Below are positions 1 through 4,911 of a stretch of DNA of 6,691 nt, piece after piece. A model generated the notes under the pieces. That model was not told where the DNA came from. It worked only from the letters and a program-made list of their open reading frames with translations, and did no database searches. The stretch is from Aquificota bacterium. GTDB taxonomy: Bacteria > Thermosulfidibacterota > Thermosulfidibacteria > Thermosulfidibacterales > B14-G1. The position numbers were made by a program, and so were the translations under genes. Where the stretch lies: the NCBI GenBank assembly GCA_003648675.1, contig QMPS01000044.1, positions 1 to 6,691 on the forward strand, read 5' to 3'. Numbering within the stretch: the stretch's first letter is position 1; the number at the start of each line of letters is the position of its first letter.

Positions 1-917
1 GCTAAGGGGTCATGAAGCCGGGGATGGCGCATCTCCTTCTCCCCTGTGGTGGGATTGATCCCCTCCACAGGAGGCACGTCCAGGGGAGAGGGTAGAAAAT
101 GGACCACCCCGTCCAGCAAAGGCTGAACCCCCTTGTTTTTCAGGGCAGAACCACAAAAAACGGGCACCAACTCCCCTTTAAGTGTGGCCTGGCGGATGGC
201 CCCCCGAAGGAGATCTGCCGAGAGGTCCTGGCCTTCCAGGTAAAGCTCGGCTACCGTGTCGTCCACATCAGCCAAGATCTCTAGGAGATGCTCCCGGGCC
301 TCCAGAGCCCTGTCCTTCAGCTCCAAAGGAACCTCCATTACCGAGTACCCCACTCCCTGGGGGTCTCTGTCCCACACCAAGGCCTTCATCTCCAAAAGGT
401 CCACTACCCCCACAAAGCTCTCCTCTTCACCAATGGGGATGTGAAGGGGCAGAGGAGTCACCCCCAATTTCTCCTCCATCTCCTCCACCACCCGGTACAT
501 GGAGGCCCCTACCCGGTCCATCTTGTTGACAAAAGCTACTCGAGGCACACTGAACTCGTCAGCCAGGTGCCACACCGTCTCCGACTGAGGCTCCACCCCG
601 CCCACACCGCAGAATACCACCACCAGACCGTCCAGCACCCTCAAAGACCGCTTCACCTCCACAGTGAAGTCCACGTGGCCAGGGGTGTCTATAATGTTGA
701 TGTGATGGTCCTGCCACTGGCAGTAAGTGGCGGCAGCAGTGATAGTGATCCCCCGCTCTTTCTCCTGGTCCATCCAGTCCATGGTGGCCTGCCCATCATG
801 GACCTCCCCCATGCGGTGGATGCGACCGGTGTAGAAGAGAATCCTCTCCGTGAGGGTTGTCTTTCCCGCATCTATATGGGCGGCAATACCGATATTACGT
901 ATTCGCTCTATCTTCAT
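1..917 (-). CDS. fusA: Translation elongation factor G, N-terminal part (runs off left edge)
   Basis: Ribosomal translocase GTPase, cytoplasmic. 305 complete codons are visible, under half of a usual EF-G of about 690 residues. The reading begins [21 protein letters not shown]. It shows all G-domain motifs: P-loop AHIDAGKT (13-20), switch I RGITIT (55-60), DTPGH (77-81), NKMD (131-134) and the G5 loop GSALKNKG (256-263), then the run [10 protein letters not shown] that leads into domain II. The ATG at 917 is the first usable start and gives the standard N-terminus. GGAGG lies only 2 nt upstream, unusually close. It sits 46 nt downstream of rpe on the same strand, and that gap holds a heptad repeat array, so it is probably co-transcribed with rpe. 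The visible context has no rpsL, rpsG or tuf, so this may be a second EF-G paralogue rather than the str-operon copy; the visible part cannot decide. Family assignment is firm. Confidence 0.95.
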   Translation of the reverse strand, partial: MKIERIRNIGIAAHIDAGKTTLTERILFYTGRIHRMGEVHDGQATMDWMDQEKERGITITAAATYCQWQDHHINIIDTPGHVDFTVEVKRSLRVLDGLVVVFCGVGGVEPQSETVWHLADEFSVPRVAFVNKMDRVGASMYRVVEEMEEKLGVTPLPLHIPIGEEESFVGVVDLLEMKALVWDRDPQGVGYSVMEVPLELKDRALEAREHLLEILADVDDTVAELYLEGQDLSADLLRGAIRQATLKGELVPVFCGSALKNKGVQPLLDGVVHFLPSPLDVPPVEGINPTTGEKEMRHPRLHDPL

Positions 918-931
918 GTCCTCCGCCTCTC

Positions 932-959
932 GCCTTACTCCTTACCTCTTACTTCTTAC
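932..959 (-). repeat. 7-bp degenerate tandem repeat array in the rpe-fusA gap
   Basis: On the minus strand four heptads follow one another exactly: GTAAGAA, GTAAGAG, GTAAGGA, GTAAGGC. Weaker units continue the 7-nt register on both sides: GAGAGGC and GGAGGAC run up to the fusA ATG, and GTAGGAC, GAAGGCG and TGAGGGC run back through the last codons and stop of rpe. The array fills most of the 46-nt intercistronic gap, and its last unit provides the purine-rich Shine-Dalgarno sequence of fusA. The four central units are plain to see. The outer units are my reading of a purine-rich stretch and are less secure. Confidence 0.75.
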
Positions 960-963
960 GCCC

Positions 964-1644
964 TCACGCCTTCGTCCTACCCTCCCAGGCCTCCCTGGCC
1001 AGGCGGACCATCTCTCGGGTGGTCTCACAGGGATCTGGAGAGTTGAAGATAGCAGAGCCCGCTACAATCACATTGGCCCCGGCACCCACCACCTCCTGGA
1101 CATTGGCCAGGCCAATCCCACCGTCCACCTCGATGTCCAGGGCAGGAGCCCTCTCCCGAAGCCGGGCGATCTTGCCCATAACCGCCGGTATAAACTTTTG
1201 ACCCCCAAACCCAGGATTAACCGACATGAGGAGGACCATGTCCAAGTCATCCAGGATATAATCCAAGACGCCAAGGGGAGTTGAGGGGTTCAAAACTACC
1301 CCTGCCTTTTTCCCCTCTTCCTTAATCATCTGGATCACCCGATGGGGATGGGGGGTAGCCTCCACCTGAAAAGTGATGATATCGGCCCCCGCCCGAGCAA
1401 AGGCCCCCACATAGCGCTCAGGCTCCACAATCATGAGGTGCACGTCCAAGGGTAGGATAGTGTAGGCCTTGAGGCTTTCCACCACAGGAACCCCCACAGA
1501 GATGTTAGGCACAAAGCGTCCGTCCATGACGTCCACGTGAAGGAGATGAGCTCCGCCCCTCTCCACCTGCCTCACCTCCTCCCCCAGCCTCCAGAAATCG
1601 GCACTGAGGATGGAAGGGGCTATCTTTATAGTGAGCCCTTCCAT
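964..1644 (-). CDS. rpe: Ribulose-phosphate 3-epimerase
   Basis: Interconverts D-ribulose 5-phosphate and D-xylulose 5-phosphate (pentose phosphate and Calvin pathways); a cytoplasmic metal-dependent TIM barrel. 226 aa, a normal length. Family landmarks in order: [10 protein letters not shown] (8-17), [12 protein letters not shown] (36-47) with metal ligand H36 and acid/base D38, DVHLM (67-71) with metal ligand H69, [12 protein letters not shown] (138-149), VDGGI (173-177) with catalytic/metal D174, and the phosphate-binding VAGSAIF. The usual HxEA motif after strand 4 reads QVEA here (Q93), a mild departure. The ATG at 1644 is preceded by a strong GGGGAGG a few bases upstream. It is first of a probable rpe-fusA transcription unit and lies just past a terminator-like region. 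Identity is firm. Confidence 0.96.
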   Translation of the reverse strand: MEGLTIKIAPSILSADFWRLGEEVRQVERGGAHLLHVDVMDGRFVPNISVGVPVVESLKAYTILPLDVHLMIVEPERYVGAFARAGADIITFQVEATPHPHRVIQMIKEEGKKAGVVLNPSTPLGVLDYILDDLDMVLLMSVNPGFGGQKFIPAVMGKIARLRERAPALDIEVDGGIGLANVQEVVGAGANVIVAGSAIFNSPDPCETTREMVRLAREAWEGRTKA

Positions 1645-1679
1645 AGACCTCCCCTCCCTTCAGACCGTAGATGGTGCCC

Positions 1680-1709
1680 ATTAGAGCAAAAAAGACCCTC
1701 CAGCCGCAA
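1680..1709 (-). promoter_or_regulatory. Tentative sigma-70-type promoter for rpe-fusA
   Basis: On the minus strand TTGCGG (1709-1704), an 18-nt spacer and TCTAAT (1685-1680) resemble -35 and -10 boxes, the latter matching 5 of 6. Transcription would begin near 1673, leaving a leader of about 30 nt before the rpe ATG. The spacer overlaps the minus-strand terminator hairpin and its T-run, so transcription from upstream would end where this promoter begins. The -35 box is poor, and this is only a candidate. Confidence 0.25.
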
Positions 1710-1713
1710 GGGT
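1688..1713 (-). terminator. Rho-independent terminator-like hairpin, leftward
   Basis: Read on the minus strand, ACCCTT (1713-1708) pairs with GGAGGGT (ending 1695) as five Watson-Crick pairs plus one G-U, with a loop of about 7 nt. A run of six T (1693-1688) follows after one or two bases. It lies about 180 nt after the stop of the orphan antitoxin-like gene and 45 nt before rpe, so it would end transcripts entering from the island. Its 3' arm could also pair with CCCTC of the neighbouring hairpin, so an attenuator is possible but unsupported. Confidence 0.45.
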
Positions 1714-1714
1714 A

Positions 1715-1741
1715 GAGGGAACGGGAGTTCCCCCGATTTTT
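1715..1741 (+). terminator. Strong hairpin followed by T-run, rightward
   Basis: GAGGGAAC (1715-1722) pairs with GTTCCCCC (1727-1734) as an 8-bp stem, with one G-U pair, closed by the tetraloop GGGA. GA and five T (1737-1741) follow. On the plus strand this has the shape of an intrinsic terminator. Together with the leftward hairpin beside it, it forms a back-to-back block that insulates the rpe side from the island. No plus-strand gene lies upstream in the window, so its role may be to stop antisense transcription. Confidence 0.4.
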
Positions 1742-1850
1742 CAGCCGCCGGGCACCAACCCTAATGTGAGCTGTAAATCCTTTCTTCTGCCTTTTATCCC
1801 TTTCACCCTTCCCGGATGCCTTGTCAAAAGAGCCATTACCCCGTCTGCTA

Positions 1851-1859
1851 TGGTATAAT
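1851..1859 (+). promoter_or_regulatory. Extended -10 element, possible antisense promoter
   Basis: TGGTATAAT is a perfect extended -10 (TGn followed by the consensus TATAAT). No -35 box lies at 16-18 nt; TTGTCA occurs at 1821-1826, but the 27-nt spacer is too long. A start near 1866 would read rightward into the 3' end of the leftward orphan gene (1890-2084), making an antisense RNA. The match could be chance, although perfect -10 hexamers are uncommon in this base composition. Confidence 0.25.
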
Positions 1860-1889
1860 GTTTGAAATCGGACACTCCAAATACATTCT

Positions 1890-2084
1890 TTAAATATTTA
1901 GCTGCTTCCATATCTCCTCGTGCTCCAAAACCTCACCCCTTTCCACCTCCGGCATCCTCTTCTCAATCTCTTCTCTCAGCCTCCGGTATTTAGCCTGGCT
2001 CACAAGAAGGGTCACAAAATAAGCCACTTTCTCCCTATCTTCCCGATCCAATCTCTCCAGGACCTCCATTTTCACATCAGTCAT
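1890..2084 (-). CDS. Small antitoxin-like protein, orphan
   Basis: 64-aa, highly charged, mostly helical protein with no membrane segment or Cys. It starts at ATG 2084 behind a good Shine-Dalgarno (GGGGAGG, 6 nt spacing), which argues that it is a real gene. The first half (EVLERLDREDREKVAYFVTL) looks like the helical N-terminus of RelB/DUF2281-style antitoxins. The C-terminus (EVERGEVLEHEEIWKQL) has the acidic GEV-x-HEE-W tail often seen in small type II antitoxins. I recognise the style rather than a named family. No toxin follows: the next 180 nt hold only short unconvincing frames and then a terminator. It is divergent from the Phd-PIN pair, whose toxin already has its own antitoxin, so this gene is an orphan, a relic of a broken pair, or a trans-acting regulator. 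Confidence 0.65.
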   Translation of the reverse strand: MTDVKMEVLERLDREDREKVAYFVTLLVSQAKYRRLREEIEKRMPEVERGEVLEHEEIWKQLNI

Positions 2085-2133
2085 TCAAAACCTCCCCGTG
2101 GGTCACTCCCGCCCTGCTTTAATCAAACCAATA

Positions 2134-2153
2134 TGAAGTATCTAGAGCCTTCA
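2134..2153. promoter_or_regulatory. Imperfect 20-bp dyad between the divergent genes
   Basis: TGAAG-TA-TCTAGA-GC-CTTCA is an inverted repeat with 16 of 20 positions symmetrical, centred at 2143.5. It lies about 50 nt upstream of the orphan gene start and about 35 nt before the promoter of the Phd-PIN operon. It could be an operator for the leftward gene. I found no convincing -35/-10 pair for that gene, so the role is open. Confidence 0.25.
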
Positions 2154-2185
2154 AGTCGCCCCTGTACCCATCCATCCGCTCACCC

Positions 2186-2214
2186 TTGCCCCGGAACCCA
2201 TCAGAACCTATATT
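2186..2214 (+). promoter_or_regulatory. Promoter of the toxin-antitoxin operon
   Basis: TTGCCC (2186-2191), a 17-nt spacer and TATATT (2209-2214) fit a sigma-70-type promoter (4/6 and 5/6 matches, ideal spacing). The expected start near 2221 lies inside the palindromes that follow, about 35 nt before the antitoxin ATG. An alternative -10, TATAGT (2219-2224), lies within the first palindrome. Repressor bound to the palindromes would block either one. Confidence 0.45.
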
Positions 2215-2240
2215 TAACTATAGTCAAATGACCATGGTCA
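2213..2240. promoter_or_regulatory. Two abutting palindromes, probable autoregulatory operator
   Basis: TTTAACTATAGTCAAA (2213-2228; 14 of 16 positions symmetrical) is followed without a gap by the perfect palindrome TGACCATGGTCA (2229-2240). Both share the core rACyATrGTy, with centres at 2220.5 and 2234.5, 14 bp apart. They sit between the -10 box and the Shine-Dalgarno of the antitoxin gene. Phd/YefM antitoxins are known to repress their own operon by binding repeated palindromes at the promoter, and cooperative binding of two dimers fits this spacing. The symmetry is seen directly; the binding protein is inferred. Confidence 0.6.
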
Positions 2241-2255
2241 AAAAGGGAGGATGGA

Positions 2256-2501
2256 ATGGAAAGTATTCCTGTCTCCAAATTCAAGGCCCGGTGTCTGGGA
2301 ATCCTGGAAGAGGTGCGAAAGCACAAAAAGAAGATCATCATCACCAAAAGGGGAGTTCCCATAGCCGAGATCCGTCCCCTGGAACTCTCCGGCCAGGAAA
2401 AGCCTCCCCTCAAAGAAACGGTGGTTTTCATGGGAGATCTTGTCTCTCCCGTGGCTCAAGAGGACTGGGAAGTCCTGGCAGAAGAGGAGAGAAAAGGATG
2501 A
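2256..2501 (+). CDS. Type II antitoxin, Phd/YefM family
   Basis: 81-aa antitoxin expected to neutralise the PIN toxin encoded next and to repress the operon. The N-terminal DNA-binding/dimer fold is typical: IPVSKFKARCLGILEEVRKH (4-23), then the beta strand KIIITKRGVPIAEIRPL (26-42). The C-terminal tail (about 50-81) contains GDLVSPVAQEDWEVLAEEE, the toxin-wrapping part common in Phd antitoxins of PIN toxins. The start at 2256 is set by GGGAGG 5 nt upstream; an ATG at 2251 is in another frame and too close to it. The stop overlaps the toxin start (ATGA). A perfect 6-bp hairpin (AGGACT-GGGA-AGTCCT, 2461-2476) in the last codons lies 21 nt before the toxin start and could tune its translation. 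Family assignment is strong; the symbol vapB would be loose for a Phd-type partner. Confidence 0.88.
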   Translation: MESIPVSKFKARCLGILEEVRKHKKKIIITKRGVPIAEIRPLELSGQEKPPLKETVVFMGDLVSPVAQEDWEVLAEEERKG

Positions 2502-2890
2502 AGAGGGTTCTCTTGGACACCCACGTGTGGATATGGTGGAGCGCAGAGGCACACGAACACCTGTCCCGTAAGGCACTGGAAGCACTGGAACAAGCCAAGG
2601 ATAGGTGGATTTCGGCCATCTCCCTGTGGGAGCTGGCCAAGCTGGTAGAAAGAGGGCGCATCGCCTTTTCCATACCTCTGCTGGACTGGATGAACCGCTC
2701 TCTTCAGGAAAAAGACGTCTCTGTAGCTCCTCTGGAGCCAGAGATCTGTGTAGAGAGTTGCTCCCTCCAGGGGTTTCACCGTGATCCCGCCGACCAGCTC
2801 ATTGTGGCCACGGCCCGTGTGCACTCTATCCCCCTCATTACTGCAGATGAAAGGATTCAAAAATACCCCGGGGTAAAGATCCTCTGGTGA
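2498..2890 (+). CDS. PIN-domain ribonuclease toxin (VapC-like)
   Basis: 130-aa PIN domain, normal for VapC-type toxins, which are Mg-dependent endoribonucleases cutting tRNA or other structured RNA. The acidic pocket is complete: D7 in LLDTHVWIWW, E45 in ISLWELAKL, D96/D99 in HRDPADQLIVATA and D117 in LITADERI. The C-terminus YPGVKILW is typical of the PhoH-independent single-domain PIN proteins paired with Phd antitoxins. I chose ATG 2498 because it makes the 4-bp ATGA overlap with the antitoxin, has GAGGAG 8 nt upstream, and gives the canonical start MKRVLLDTH. The same frame is open far upstream through the antitoxin gene, but that is not coding. The two genes should be translationally coupled. 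No truncation or lost active-site residue is visible, so the toxin should be active. The RNA target cannot be read from sequence. Confidence 0.92.
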   Translation: MKRVLLDTHVWIWWSAEAHEHLSRKALEALEQAKDRWISAISLWELAKLVERGRIAFSIPLLDWMNRSLQEKDVSVAPLEPEICVESCSLQGFHRDPADQLIVATARVHSIPLITADERIQKYPGVKILW

Positions 2891-2935
2891 AAAACCACAT
2901 CGGGTTAGCCATCCCCAAATGCTAAGATCCAGGTA

Positions 2936-4267
2936 TCACTCCTTGCGCCGCAGTTTGGCTATGAAGAAACCGTCGGTGTTGGCGTAGTAGGGGTAAAGGG
3001 TGAGAAAGCCCTCTTTTTTGTAGTAGGGCCGGATAGGCTCGGGCAAAAGATGGCCAAAGTCCACAGCCTCCAGGTCCCGATGCTTCTGGAGGACATCCTT
3101 CACCAGGGTCTCCCCCTCCTCGGGCTCGGGAGAGCACACGCTATAGACCATGACTCCACCGGGAGCCAGGTGATCCACCAGGGTGGTGAGAAGGCGTCGC
3201 TGCTTTTCGACGAAAAGGGCAATGTCCTTCTCCTTCCTGCGCCACTTGAGCTCGGGGTGACGCCTGAGGGTGCCCAGGTCGGAGCAGGGTGCATCCAGAA
3301 GAATGCGGTCAAAGAGCCCCTCTTCCTTCACCACCTCCACCACGTCTCCCAGGATGGGACGGGCGATGGTGACACCACCCCTTTTCAGGGTCTCCTCCAT
3401 GCGGGTTAGACGGGCAGGATGGATATCGCAAGCCAGGATCTCCCCCTGGTTGCCCATGGCCCAGGCCGTCTGAACTGTCTTAATGCCAGGTGCAGCACAG
3501 GCATCTAGGATTCTCTCCCCGGGTTGGGGCTCCAGAATCTTCACCACCAAAGCTGAGGCAGGGTCCTGGGGATGGATGAGGCCGTTGGAGAACTGGGGCA
3601 ACTGGGCTACATCCACAGGGGTGATGATGACGATAACATCATCCAGGAAAGGGTGGGGCTTGCACTCCACCCCCTGGGCTTTGAGTTCCTTGCGCAGGTA
3701 GTTGGGCTCCACCAGGTGGGAGTTGACCCACACGGAGAAGGGGGCCTTGCCATTGTTGGCCCTGAGAAACTGGAGGAGCTCCAGCATGTCCAGGCGCTGG
3801 CGCCAGCGTTTCACCATCCACAGGGGATGGGCATAGGCCGTGGCCGCCGCCTCCAGGGAGGAGTCCATGCCCACCACTCCGGGATAAGGACCACTGGCCA
3901 CCTTCCTTAGTACAGCGTTCACCAAACCATGGTGTTCGGGATGGCACCACCTCTTGGCCAGCTTCACCCCTTCGTCCACGGCAGAATAAGGGGGTACCCT
4001 GTCCATGAAGAGGAGCTGATAAGCCGACAGCCTCAAGACGTTCTTGGCCTCAAGGGGAAGGCGATGGTAGCCCTTCACGTATTTGGCCAAAACCCAGTCC
4101 AAACGCCCCAGCCACCTCAAAACCCCCAGGGTTATCTCCCATAAAAAGGCCCTATTTCGCCCCGTGATACCATGGCGGGATGCCTCCCGAGAAAGAAGCT
4201 CATTGGCGTGGTCCCCCTTGAGGAGAACCTTGCCCAAAATAATAAAGGCCAGGGTTCGGGGAGTCAT
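2936..4267 (-). CDS. rsmB: 16S rRNA (cytosine-967-C5)-methyltransferase RsmB
   Basis: SAM-dependent enzyme that methylates C5 of C967 of 16S rRNA during small-subunit maturation. 443 aa, a normal length. The NusB-like RNA-binding domain occupies about 1-130 (RNRAFLWEITLGVLRW, YSAVDEGVKLAKR, GLVNAVLRK). The Nop2/Sun methyltransferase domain follows: QDPAS (234-238), SAM motif DACAAPGIKT (255-264), acidic D281, D308, the catalytic-site APCS with C328, and SVCS with C378. Both cysteines used by RsmB-type m5C enzymes are present. Three normally tight motifs deviate: the usual APGGKT has I262, PCSGLGT has D330, and the motif after C378 reads SPEPEEGE. The enzyme is probably functional but diverged. 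It starts 7 nt after the yfcE-like stop, with a weak AGGGA overlapping that stop, so the two are likely one operon and coupled. It converges on the PIN toxin gene, 45 nt apart. Confidence 0.93.
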   Translation of the reverse strand: MTPRTLAFIILGKVLLKGDHANELLSREASRHGITGRNRAFLWEITLGVLRWLGRLDWVLAKYVKGYHRLPLEAKNVLRLSAYQLLFMDRVPPYSAVDEGVKLAKRWCHPEHHGLVNAVLRKVASGPYPGVVGMDSSLEAAATAYAHPLWMVKRWRQRLDMLELLQFLRANNGKAPFSVWVNSHLVEPNYLRKELKAQGVECKPHPFLDDVIVIITPVDVAQLPQFSNGLIHPQDPASALVVKILEPQPGERILDACAAPGIKTVQTAWAMGNQGEILACDIHPARLTRMEETLKRGGVTIARPILGDVVEVVKEEGLFDRILLDAPCSDLGTLRRHPELKWRRKEKDIALFVEKQRRLLTTLVDHLAPGGVMVYSVCSPEPEEGETLVKDVLQKHRDLEAVDFGHLLPEPIRPYYKKEGFLTLYPYYANTDGFFIAKLRRKE

Positions 4268-4274
4268 ACAGTCC

Positions 4275-4754
4275 CTAAAGCTCTATCAGTTCTATACGAA
4301 AGGAGGGAATCTCCACCAGGGCCACAGTGGCCCTGCCCGTGAGCCAGCCACAGGTCTCGCCAGGGTTAAGGACCCAAGTAGAGCCCACCTTTTCCACCCG
4401 GGAACGGTGGGTGTGGCCGTAGATAATGAGGCTGTACTTGCCACTGGCTGCCAACTCCTCCACGTAGTGGTGGAAGTGCTTTACCAGAACTCTGTGACCC
4501 TCCAACTCCAGCTCCAAGGGAGCAGGCTGAATCCTGCCCTGGGCCTTCTCCAAGAGGAACGGAATCTCTCCCTCGTTGTTGCCAAAGACCCCCTGCCAGG
4601 GAGCCTCCAACTTCTTCAGAGGGTCCAGGGCAAAAGGAGAGACAACATCTCCGGCGTGGACCACTAAGTCTACCCCCTTGCCGTTAAAAAACTCCACGGC
4701 CTTCTCTATGTTGTCCAGATGGTCATGAGTATCCGACAAAACTCCCAGCAGCAT
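4275..4754 (-). CDS. YfcE/MJ0936-type calcineurin-like phosphodiesterase
   Basis: 159-aa metallophosphoesterase of the small bacterial/archaeal YfcE family; known members hydrolyse phosphodiesters in vitro with Mn or Ni, and the natural substrate is generally unknown. The metal-binding set is complete: SDTHD (D8, H10), HAGD (D36), GNN (N59), H93, and GHTH (H114, H116). The LNPGETCGWLTGRATVA run near the end is characteristic of the family. I chose ATG 4754, giving the usual MLLGVLSDTH, with GGGGAG 7 nt upstream. A GTG at 4799 would add 15 residues (ATSWNVDLVVGSRE), but these lie in repeat DNA and are absent from relatives as I know them. It is the first gene of a probable operon with rsmB. 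The upstream region carries a three-copy repeat. Confidence 0.88.
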   Translation of the reverse strand: MLLGVLSDTHDHLDNIEKAVEFFNGKGVDLVVHAGDVVSPFALDPLKKLEAPWQGVFGNNEGEIPFLLEKAQGRIQPAPLELELEGHRVLVKHFHHYVEELAASGKYSLIIYGHTHRSRVEKVGSTWVLNPGETCGWLTGRATVALVEIPSFRIELIEL

Positions 4755-4760
4755 CTCTCT

Positions 4761-4911
4761 ACTCCCCACCACCAAGTCTACATTCCAGCTGGTTGCCACT
4801 ACCTACTCTACATTGGAGCTATTCGAGCGGCAAGGTCCCCATAGGAAAGTGGCGTGGGGTTAGATCTTGAATTTTGGTAATTTTGTGGTTGCCACCACCT
4901 ACTCTACATTG
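4761..4911. repeat. Three-copy direct repeat upstream of the phosphodiesterase gene
   Basis: Copies at 4791-4815 and 4887-4911 match at 24 of 25 positions (GGTTGCCAC-y-ACCTACTCTACATTG). A diverged copy at 4761-4784 keeps CCACCACC and TCTACATT. Aligned ends are 30 and 96 bp apart. On the minus strand each copy is GTAGA-n-GG-rich and lies before the yfcE-like start, the nearest overlapping its leader. The third copy lies inside the RAYT relic, right after its left inverted end. Function is unknown: a regulator site, an untranslated-leader motif and a duplication scar are all possible. Confidence 0.7.

Noticed and set aside
288..1046. Long open frame (252 codons) on the plus strand across the left part
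   Set aside because: It lies antisense to EF-G, whose motifs are unmistakable on the other strand; its protein is rich in His, Pro and Leu with no recognisable domain.
1821..1859. TTGTCA paired with TATAAT as a complete plus-strand promoter
   Set aside because: The spacer is 27 nt, about 10 nt beyond the workable range; only the extended -10 is kept as a candidate.
1741..1875. 44-codon GTG frame on the minus strand after the orphan antitoxin gene, considered as a toxin remnant
   Set aside because: It has no Shine-Dalgarno and no resemblance to RelE, ParE, HicA or PIN toxins, and it ends at the hairpin block; I cannot call it a gene.
2186..2497. N-terminal extension of the PIN toxin frame across the antitoxin gene
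   Set aside because: The upstream part overlaps the Phd antitoxin in another frame and is low in recognisable protein features; the ATGA overlap at 2498 sets the start.
2891..2935. Terminator between the convergent PIN toxin and rsmB
   Set aside because: The 45-nt gap shows no stem with a T-run on either strand.
4755..4799. GTG start at 4799 for the phosphodiesterase, adding 15 residues
   Set aside because: The added residues come from the repeat DNA, and ATG 4754 has a better ribosome-binding site and gives the family's usual N-terminus.
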